Both the position numbers and the translations under genes were made by a program. A stretch of DNA of 15,212 nucleotides from Planctomycetota bacterium (GTDB lineage: Bacteria > Planctomycetota > Phycisphaerae > Sedimentisphaerales > Anaerohalosphaeraceae): assembly GCA_003644175.1 (NCBI GenBank), contig QNBS01000015.1, positions 1 through 15,212 of the forward strand. The letters are read 5' to 3'. The notes under the pieces were generated by a model, which made no database searches, was not told the origin of the DNA, and saw nothing but the letters and a program-made list of their open reading frames with translations. Below are positions 1-4,847 of the stretch, in pieces; the first letter of the stretch is position 1, and each line of letters begins with the position of its first letter.

Positions 1-366
1 GGCTTCAGGGTCTTCGGTGAGTCTGAGCAGGTCGACATACAGCTTGAACGCGGCGCTTTCCTTTGCTATCGCTAATTTGAGTGCATCGATATAGCTGAAA
101 TCCTCCGGAAGGTCGCTCTCGACGATATATCCGGCGCGGGTGCGGTCCGACCAGTCATCATCAGTGCTGACGACCTTGCCCATTTTCATGATTTCCAGTT
201 GCAGTTGCTCACGATGGCCCAACTCCTCTTTGGCAAAATCCTCAAAAAGCCGGCTGACGGTCTTGTCCTCTGTTATACGCGCCATATCGGTATAGAACAG
301 ATACGAGGCCTCTTCCTTGTTTACGGCGAATGCGAGAATCTCCTGCATGGAACCAAATTTTATCAT
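1..366 (-). CDS. Rubrerythrin/ferritin-like diiron protein (3' end beyond left edge)
   Basis: The first 122 codons are in the window; the C-terminus lies beyond base 1. The product begins MIKFGSMQEILAFAVNKEEA and reads as a ferritin-like four-helix bundle. Helix 1 has E18 followed by Y25, and helix 2 has the E48-x-x-H51 pair (KEELGH). A third helix carries E103 in the pattern AKESAAFKLY. These are the expected diiron ligands of the rubrerythrin family; the last ExxH would fall outside the window. The family acts in peroxide detoxification and iron handling in the cytoplasm of anaerobes and microaerophiles. The ATG at 366 is chosen because AAAGGA lies 6 nt upstream. A consensus promoter sits at 553-580 and a 98-bp palindrome (393-490) lies in the presumed leader. 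Whether a rubredoxin domain follows cannot be seen. Confidence 0.85.
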   Translation of the reverse strand, partial: MIKFGSMQEILAFAVNKEEASYLFYTDMARITEDKTVSRLFEDFAKEELGHREQLQLEIMKMGKVVSTDDDWSDRTRAGYIVESDLPEDFSYIDALKLAIAKESAAFKLYVDLLRLTEDPEA

Positions 367-392
367 GCCCGGTCCTTTCCCCACTTAGAGGC

Positions 393-490
393 TCTAACAA
401 AACCGACGTTGTCATTTCGAGCGAAGCCGAGAAATCTATTATGACAACTCCGCGAAGCGGTTCCTTATTGTCGAGTTGGGTTTTGTTAGA
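393..490. repeat. 98-bp palindromic repeat, copy 1
   Basis: The element has perfect 12-bp terminal inverted repeats, TCTAACAAAACC and GGTTTTGTTAGA. Inside are the core TTTCGAGCGAAGCCGAGAAA and a small perfect hairpin CCGC-GAA-GCGG (450-460). A second copy of identical length is at 9062-9159; I count about 81 of 98 matching bases without gaps. There is no coding capacity. It looks like a MITE/REP-type mobile palindrome. It lies between the rubrerythrin promoter and its ribosome-binding site, so it would be transcribed as a stem in the leader. Confidence 0.8.
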
Positions 491-552
491 CTGTCTTAAT
501 ACAATTTCTCCTTTATCCGGCTCATCGGTTACAACATCCCAAAAGCAAACGG

Positions 553-580
553 ATTATACTATATAAGGACAGGACTTCAA
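553..580 (-). promoter_or_regulatory. Sigma-70-type promoter for the rubrerythrin gene
   Basis: On the minus strand TTGAAG (575-580) and TATAAT (553-558) are separated by 16 nt, close to the housekeeping consensus. The predicted start near 546 gives a leader of about 180 nt that contains the 98-bp repeat before the rubrerythrin ATG. A purine-rich AAAGGAG around 510-516 in the leader has no usable ORF after it. Confidence 0.55.
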
Positions 581-599
581 GAGATTTTACAGAAAAATA

Positions 600-668
600 T
601 CACCCGGCAAGGTTCTGTTTCTCAAGATTGATAACGGTTCTGCCGGTGAGGAGGCCTTTGAGCATCAT
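600..668 (-). pseudogene. Duplicated 3'-end fragment of the small hypothetical gene at 2289-2498
   Basis: Read on the minus strand this encodes MMLKGLLTGRTVINLEKQNLAG and a stop. It matches the C-terminus of the 2289-2498 product, MLKGLLSGRTVIGLEK. At DNA level about 71 bp (601-671 against 2275-2345) align with roughly 8 mismatches, and the similarity runs slightly past the stop of the intact gene. The rest of the gene is absent, so this is a remnant and not a working gene. The two copies are direct repeats flanking the MATE gene. Confidence 0.65.
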
Positions 669-701
669 GTCATTCCTTGATTTTACCTTGGAAGGATTTT
701 T

Positions 702-2096
702 TCAGGGCAATTCCGGCTGTGTTGCTGTTTTGCCGCCGGCGGCCTGCGACAGTTTGCAGGTTTTTCTTATCCACGCCAGACCCCACAGGGCGGTTGCGAA
801 GTTTGCCATGCATGCGGCTGCAAAGATTCCGTTGGCGCCGAAAAGGTATTTGCCGACGAAAGCCAGCGGCACATACAGAAACATCATCCGAGTCAGCGTA
901 AGGACCGCCGACGGCATGGGTCTTCCGAGTGCGTTGAATGCCGAGCTTGCAATGAGGACTATGCCTAATGCGCCGAAGCTTACGGGCACTATCAGCAGGT
1001 ACATCGAGGCGATGGAGATAACGTTTTCGCTTTCCGTGAAAAGGCCGGACAGTGGTTTTGCGAAAAGCGCCAGGACGCCCGCCATGAACAGACCCCACAC
1101 CATCGAGAAGACAAACGCGCGGCTTAAACCTTTGCGGACGCGGTCGTGTTTGCCCGCGCCGAAGTTTTGCCCGACGAAGGGCGCAACGCTGGTTGACAGG
1201 CCGAACATCGCTATCAGCGAAAAAGATTCGATTCGCGTGGCGACGCCGAAAGCGGCGACGGCCTCCGGGCCGAATGTCGCCATCATAGCGGTAACGATAC
1301 CCACAGCAACCGGACCGATCGCATAAGTTCCCGCCGCCGGCAGCCCCACGTGGAGAATCTGTTTCCATGAATCGAGAACATGGCTTACCTTAGGCCTCTT
1401 GAATACGAGCATCTTCTTGCGGTAGTGAAGAATCGCTAATGACGCAACCATTGAAACCGCCCGCGCAAAGACCGTCGCAAGAGCTGCGCCCTTCATTTCC
1501 ATTCGCCGAAACGGTCCGAGCCCGAATATGAGAACCGGGTCAAGCACTATGTTGATCACCGCCGAGACCGTCATGATCAGGCTCGGATTTAACGTGTCGC
1601 CGGAAGCACGGATGGCGTTGTTGCCGACCATCGGTATGACCAGAAACATCATGCCGAGATACCAGATTTGCATGTAGTCGCGTATCAGAGGCAGTGTCTG
1701 GGCGTCGGCGCCGAGAGCACTGAACAGGGGATCTATGGTAAAGTACCCGATGAGAACAAATACGCCGACAAAAAGAAGCGCCAGCGTCAGGCTGTCGGTC
1801 GTAAGCGACTGAACCCTTCGATGGTCGCGATGGCCGATCGCCCTGGCAAGAACAGATGCCGCCCCCACCCCGAGGCCGATCGTGATACTGCCGATTGTCA
1901 TGACCACGGGAAACGTAAAGCTAATCGCCGCCAACGGGATAGGCCCGAGCTTGCCGACAAAATAGGTGTCCGCAAGATTGAAGGCGATAATGGAGAACAT
2001 CCCCCAGGTCATTGGTATCGCCAGACCCAAAAGCGTAAGGCCCACGTGGCCCTCGGTCAGACGCGCCCGCGTTGTAATACTCTCGCCACTGTCCAA
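702..2096 (-). CDS. MATE family multidrug/Na+ efflux transporter
   Basis: The 464-residue product has the usual MATE length and about 12 hydrophobic segments in two MatE halves (roughly residues 15-175 and 240-400). Recognisable MATE stretches are ADTYFVGKLG near the N-terminus, LGVGAASVLARAIG in the first half, and FGVATRIESF with SVAPFVGQNFGAGKHDR in the second half. The family exports cationic drugs or metabolites across the inner membrane by H+ or Na+ antiport. The start is a TTG at 2096, supported by AGGGG 6 nt upstream; the first internal Met lies inside the first transmembrane segment, so a later start is unlikely. A plausible promoter is at 2132-2159. Copies of a small gene's 3' end flank the gene on both sides. 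Substrate cannot be told from sequence. Confidence 0.93.
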   Translation of the reverse strand: MDSGESITTRARLTEGHVGLTLLGLAIPMTWGMFSIIAFNLADTYFVGKLGPIPLAAISFTFPVVMTIGSITIGLGVGAASVLARAIGHRDHRRVQSLTTDSLTLALLFVGVFVLIGYFTIDPLFSALGADAQTLPLIRDYMQIWYLGMMFLVIPMVGNNAIRASGDTLNPSLIMTVSAVINIVLDPVLIFGLGPFRRMEMKGAALATVFARAVSMVASLAILHYRKKMLVFKRPKVSHVLDSWKQILHVGLPAAGTYAIGPVAVGIVTAMMATFGPEAVAAFGVATRIESFSLIAMFGLSTSVAPFVGQNFGAGKHDRVRKGLSRAFVFSMVWGLFMAGVLALFAKPLSGLFTESENVISIASMYLLIVPVSFGALGIVLIASSAFNALGRPMPSAVLTLTRMMFLYVPLAFVGKYLFGANGIFAAACMANFATALWGLAWIRKTCKLSQAAGGKTATQPELP

Positions 2097-2131
2097 AAAA
2101 TACCCCTAACAAACCTCACGACATATACCCG

Positions 2132-2159
2132 ATTGTACTGAATCAGCTGCAAAGAGCAA
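2132..2159 (-). promoter_or_regulatory. Possible promoter of the MATE gene
   Basis: TTGCTC (2154-2159) and TACAAT (2132-2137) are 16 nt apart on the minus strand, about 35 nt before the TTG start of the MATE gene. The match is moderate: the -10 is one base from consensus and the -35 weaker. Confidence 0.4.
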
Positions 2160-2195
2160 GAAGTTATACCGATCCTTAAGAAATATTGCGCCTGG

Positions 2196-2277
2196 GTGGC
2201 AGCCACTGAACGCAGTGAAGTGGATGGTTTAATCCCGGCATTCCCATCCACTTGCGCTTCGCTCCAGTGGCTGCCAC
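2196..2277. repeat. 82-bp imperfect palindrome (REP/MITE-like)
   Basis: The left arm starts GTGGCAGCCACTG and ends AAGTGGATGG. The right arm starts CCATCCACTT and ends CAGTGGCTGCCAC. The outer 12-13 and inner 10 bases are complementary, with a mismatched middle. The reverse-complement arm contains GGAGCGAAGCGCAAG, resembling the GAGCGAAG core of the 98-bp repeats. It lies just after the stop of the small gene at 2289. It could fold as a transcript-end hairpin, but no U-tract follows. Confidence 0.65.
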
Positions 2278-2288
2278 TCGGCAAGGTT

Positions 2289-2498
2289 CTATTTCTCAAG
2301 ACCAATAACGGTTCTGCCGCTGAGGAGGCCTTTGAGCATAAGGTCGATTTTCTCATCAATCTCTTCGAGATCGTCGTCGGGCAGGTCATTGATGGGCCGC
2401 GTCTCGATACCGCGAACAAAACGACCCGCCTCTTCCCTGACCACCATCGCCCTGAAAGTCTCAATACTCATAATTGCCCCCATTGTGATCAAAATCAT
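2289..2498 (-). CDS. Small hypothetical acidic protein
   Basis: The 69-residue product is not recognised. It is charged, with an acidic middle (DLPDDDLEEIDEKIDLMLKG) likely to be helical, and no membrane segment or signal. The ATG at 2498 overlaps the stop of the preceding gene as ATGA, a layout typical of translational coupling. An internal ATG at 2471 (MSIETFRAMVV) has GGGGG just upstream and could be the true start, giving 60 residues. The gene pair with 2495-3127 implies a joint role that cannot be named. A second copy of the last 60 or so bases lies at 600-668. A palindrome follows the stop. Confidence 0.6.
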   Translation of the reverse strand: MILITMGAIMSIETFRAMVVREEAGRFVRGIETRPINDLPDDDLEEIDEKIDLMLKGLLSGRTVIGLEK

Positions 2499-3127
2499 CC
2501 ACCCACAGGCAGAGTAAGTATCGGACCCCGCGACTCAACTTCGCCCGCCTGCAGGGCAAAGAGCTGCATCAAAAGGGCAAACGTCGATTTCGACATAAGG
2601 TTGCTGTCGTCGATGTAGAACCAACTCGAACGATACTTCACCGCGGCGTATGCATTTTCCGGCCGCTGGGCGGCTGATTCAATCCGAACAAGTCCGCCTA
2701 AGAGTTCCTGCCAGTCAAAACGCCGACCATTATTGTCTCTTGTTATCGTAACCCGCCCTGCGTCTTCATCTTTTACGGGCACTTCGACACTCTGCGAGAC
2801 GTAGAAAAAACACGCAATCAGCGATCGCGGCACAACCGCCAGTCTGTCATTTTGCCCGCCATATATTTCTGTTGTTATCGGAAAGCTGTTGGCGTCATCG
2901 GCCAGATGCAGCAGTCTCTGAAGCTGTTTTACTTCGTCGCTTTCCACAGCGCCTCCAACGATACGAACCTCAACACACAAATCATCGCTGCCGGGCAGCT
3001 TGCATTGGCCCATAACCAGATCGCCGCGAACCTGAAGCGCCCGCAGCAACTTGCAGACATTGAGAAAGTCGGCATACTCGCCCGCTGTATCGGGCGCAGG
3101 ACCCGATGCGCTGGGCATGTTCTTCAC
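2495..3127 (-). CDS. Conserved hypothetical protein, possibly Planctomycete-specific
   Basis: The 210-residue product has no signal peptide, transmembrane segment or catalytic motif I can name. It reads as mixed alpha/beta. The most distinctive part is the C-terminus, with RSSWFYIDDSNLMSKSTFAL followed by LMQLFALQAGE and LTLPVGG. I have the impression of seeing this pattern in planctomycete hypothetical proteins, but could not check it. The GTG at 3127 is the annotated start; the ATG three codons later has GGGG 8 nt upstream and may be used instead. The frame stays open upstream to a TAA near 3196, but without a good start codon. The stop overlaps the next gene by ATGA. A terminator-like hairpin (3187-3204) and a structured RNA element lie directly upstream, so attenuation is possible. 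Confidence 0.75.
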   Translation of the reverse strand: MKNMPSASGPAPDTAGEYADFLNVCKLLRALQVRGDLVMGQCKLPGSDDLCVEVRIVGGAVESDEVKQLQRLLHLADDANSFPITTEIYGGQNDRLAVVPRSLIACFFYVSQSVEVPVKDEDAGRVTITRDNNGRRFDWQELLGGLVRIESAAQRPENAYAAVKYRSSWFYIDDSNLMSKSTFALLMQLFALQAGEVESRGPILTLPVGG

Positions 3128-3182
3128 CCCGTTGATGCTCTGCAGACAGACGCGAAAAATTCGCTCAATAGACCAATTGCTG

Positions 3183-3204
3183 AAAACAGCCTCTTAGGAG
3201 GCTG
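3183..3204 (-). terminator. Rho-independent terminator or attenuator hairpin
   Basis: On the minus strand CAGCCTC-CTAA-GAGGCTG forms a perfect 7-bp stem followed by TTTT. It abuts the closing stem of the structured element and lies about 55 nt before the gene at 2495-3127. It could end a small RNA or act as a leader attenuator. GAGGC of its 3' half can also pair with GCCUC in the 5' arm of the big stem. Confidence 0.55.
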
Positions 3205-3380
3205 GAGTTTATCGCATTACAGCCACCGGCATGATTGTAAGGGGTTGACACCCTGGAGGATGCCAACCCATGCCGTATGGCACTGACGCGGTGCTCAGGT
3301 CGCACTCCTGCGTTGCCTTATCCCCCGCGACAGCAACGGAATTATATCACACTATGCCGGAGGCCTAAAGCGATAAACTC
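3187..3380 (-). ncRNA. Structured RNA element of unknown class (candidate leader or ncRNA)
   Basis: On the minus strand the ends pair into a long stem: GAGTTTATCGC (3370-3380) with GCGATAAACTC (3205-3215), continuing through GGCC/GGCT and CCGGCAT/ATGCCGG for about 25 pairs. Inside are four further hairpins: CGTTGC/GCAACG (3311-3338), GTGC/GCAC (3291-3305), GTGCC-ATAC-GGCAT (about 3270-3283), and a 12-bp stem with TCCA loop, GGGTTGGCATCC / GGGTGTCAACCC (3242-3269). Several pairs are G-U wobbles on the minus strand that would be A-C mismatches on the plus strand, which favours a minus-strand RNA. A 7-bp stem plus UUUU follows at 3183-3204. I recognise no SRP, RNase P, tmRNA, 6S or common riboswitch motif. 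A MITE without RNA function is the main alternative. Confidence 0.5.
3341..3346 (-). promoter_or_regulatory. Perfect -10 box TATAAT inside the structured element
   Basis: TATAAT is present on the minus strand with only a weak -35 (TTTAGG, 17 nt upstream). A start near 3335 would give a roughly 150-nt RNA made of the inner hairpins plus the terminator, without the outer 5' arm. This competes with the model in which the whole element is transcribed from further right. Confidence 0.3.
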
Positions 3381-3403
3381 AAAGGAGTTGCAAGAAAATC
3401 CTC

Positions 3404-3420
3404 AAAAAAGTTGCCAACTT
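3404..3420 (-). terminator. Weak terminator after the MFS remnant
   Basis: On the minus strand AAGTT-GGC-AACTT is followed by a run of T. The stem is only 5 bp and AT-rich, so termination would be modest. It lies about 65 nt after the stop of the broken transporter gene. Confidence 0.3.
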
Positions 3421-3486
3421 TAATTGGATGAGAGCCTATATTGAAAGCCCTGTCCTGTCAATAACAAATGGGATCGACCTCGCCGG

Positions 3487-3866
3487 CTAATCGTCCTGCT
3501 GCGGGTTTTCGGCCTTGAGGGCCATGAGGATAATCGCCGCCGGTATGACCATGGACAGGCCTATAACGGTCCTGTAATCGTCCGTCTGCCTGTAGCCCCG
3601 ACTGAACAGCCACGGACCGACGGCGCTGGCGAGCACGCATATTGACATGGTCAGTCCGCTGATGGCGCCGAGGTGTTCGCGACCGAAGAACCTGGGCAAC
3701 GCCACACTGAAAATAATCCCCCACATGCCGCCGGTGACACCATAGCCTAAGGCGGTCATGCCCCAGCCGGTGTTATCTGCAAATTTCAGTACGCCGACAG
3801 TACCCAGCCGTAAAAGAACCCAAAACGACGCGGCGCAAACGGGATGTCGGCAAGAGGACGCTTCAT
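3487..3866 (-). pseudogene. MFS transporter remnant (internal deletion plus frameshift)
   Basis: From the ATG at 3866 the frame reads MKRPLADIPFAPRRFGFFYG then WVLSAY and a TGA at 3786-3788. The FFYGWV element is typical of the first transmembrane helix of MFS carriers of the oxalate/formate antiporter type. The same DNA in another frame reads GTVGVL and then runs into the C-terminal part of an MFS protein, with GYGVTGGMWGI, ALPRFFGREHLGAISGL and ASAVGPWLFSRG, about three last helices. A normal MFS carrier has about 400 residues; here the middle 250 or so are gone and the ends are out of frame. Reading the ORF up to 3909 gives an unrelated-looking N-terminus, so I place the gene's original start at 3866. 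Not functional as a transporter. Confidence 0.65.
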
Positions 3867-3868
3867 GA

Positions 3869-3919
3869 TTAGCCCAACACAGGGCAATTCCCAAATAAAC
3901 AGAACACAAAAACGCTCAT
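3869..3919 (-). CDS. Possible 16-residue leader ORF
   Basis: GGAGGT lies 10 nt before an ATG at 3919, and the frame encodes MSVFVFCLFGNCPVLG and a TAA, ending 2 nt before the ATG of the MFS remnant. The strong ribosome-binding site and the tight spacing suggest a translated leader or the old translation signal of the transporter gene. There is no other support, and such a short ORF can arise by chance. Confidence 0.2.
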   Translation of the reverse strand: MSVFVFCLFGNCPVLG

Positions 3920-4000
3920 TGTATAGAATACCTCCGATTATAGCAAGCAGGCATGAGGTTTTTTGGGATGTTTTGTAATATTTTAGTCAAGTGTGAGATT

Positions 4001-4115
4001 CGTTTGTCATTCCCGCGAAATGGAACATCCGCCCGTGGCGGAGCGCCGAATCCAGAATAAAACAGTCTCCACCGCAGAGCCTGTGCCCTGAGCGTAGCCG
4101 AACGGGCGGTTTCAT
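4001..4115. repeat. Composite intergenic palindromic repeat
   Basis: The stretch combines TGTCATTCCCGCGAAATGG, a hairpin CCGCC-CGT-GGCGG, GCCGAATCCAGAATAAAAC, and CCTGAGCGTAGCCGAACGGG. CCGCCCG (4029-4035) pairs with CGGGCGG (4103-4109). Segments of the type CATTCCCGCGAAA...GAATCCAG and GAGCGTAGCCGAA are familiar as dispersed repeats in many bacterial genomes. The motif GAGCGTAGCCGA also resembles GAGCGAAGCCGA in the 98-bp repeats. No coding capacity is seen. The rest of the 3920-4210 gap is AT-rich and otherwise shows nothing. Confidence 0.55.
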
Positions 4116-4210
4116 GTTTTCCCCACACACGGCTAAAATGTTACGATGTTTTTTTGTAGACCCGCCGACGTTGTCTGTGGTACACTTACCGCCTTTATAT
4201 GGAGATGGAC

Positions 4211-4843
4211 ATGAAAATAGACACTTTTGTTCTCGGTGATTTTCAGACAAACAGTTACGTCGTCAGGGCAACCGACCAGGCCCGGGACTGTGTGGTCATA
4301 GATACGGGTCTTTCGGCCCAGCCGCTGATCGATTTTCTTGAGGAAAATGACCTGAATCCCATTGCCGTCATCTTCACCCACGGCCATGCCGATCACATCG
4401 CCGGTTTGAATCTCCTCCGAGACCGCCGGCGCGATATCAAAGTCGCCATCCACACCGATGACGCCCAAATGCTCACCGACCCGGTCAAGAACCTGTCCAT
4501 TATGACCGGCGTTGGCTTCACCAGCGCCGCCGCCGACGTCATCATACAAGCCGAAGGACCCATCGAATTTGCGGGTATCCGATTCGAAGTGCTCCACACG
4601 CCCGGCCATACGCCCGGCGGAATCTGCCTGTATTGTCCAGACGTTGGCGTCCTCTTTTCAGGCGACGCCCTGTTCGCAGACTCGATCGGAAGAACCGATT
4701 TCCCCGGTGGAAACTACGCCCGGCTTATCGACAGCATCAAGTCAAAACTCCTCGCCCTGCCCGACGAAACAATCGTACACACCGGACACGGCCCGTCAAC
4801 CACCATCGGCGCCGAGAGACGCCATAATCAATACCTCATGTAG
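4211..4843 (+). CDS. Metallo-beta-lactamase-fold hydrolase, glyoxalase II-like
   Basis: The product (210 residues from the ATG at 4211) is a compact MBL-fold hydrolase. It carries THGHADHIAG (H57, H59, D61, H62), HTPGHTPGG with the next metal-binding His, SGDALFADSIGRTD with the bridging Asp, and a C-terminal HTGHGPST His. Together these form the binuclear Zn/Fe site of the glyoxalase II/YcbL group, whose members hydrolyse thioesters such as S-lactoylglutathione. It lacks the long C-terminal domain of true glyoxalase II, so the substrate is open. The ATG at 4211 is chosen over 4199 and 4205 because GGAG lies 6 nt upstream of it. It is the only plus-strand gene, cytoplasmic, and ends 4 bp from the stop of the converging sulfatase. 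Confidence 0.92.
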   Translation: MKIDTFVLGDFQTNSYVVRATDQARDCVVIDTGLSAQPLIDFLEENDLNPIAVIFTHGHADHIAGLNLLRDRRRDIKVAIHTDDAQMLTDPVKNLSIMTGVGFTSAAADVIIQAEGPIEFAGIRFEVLHTPGHTPGGICLYCPDVGVLFSGDALFADSIGRTDFPGGNYARLIDSIKSKLLALPDETIVHTGHGPSTTIGAERRHNQYLM

Positions 4844-4847
4844 GATA

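Noticed and set aside
628..1326. Long plus-strand ORF of 232 codons
   Set aside because: It is antisense to the MATE gene and its product has no family character.
3205..3380. Identification of the folded element as SRP RNA, RNase P RNA, tmRNA or a known riboswitch
   Set aside because: The conserved cores I know for these (for example the SRP GGAAG loop, the RNase P GAGGAAAGUCC stretch, the cobalamin and TPP boxes) are absent.
3435..3461. TTGACA followed by TATAGG on the minus strand as a promoter for the RNA element
   Set aside because: The spacer is only 15 nt, and a weak terminator-like hairpin (3404-3420) lies just downstream, so the layout makes little sense.
3937..3942. TATAAT on the minus strand upstream of the MFS remnant
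   Set aside because: It is directly next to the GGAGG site at 3931-3935, so a transcript starting from it would lose that ribosome site. No matching -35 is seen.
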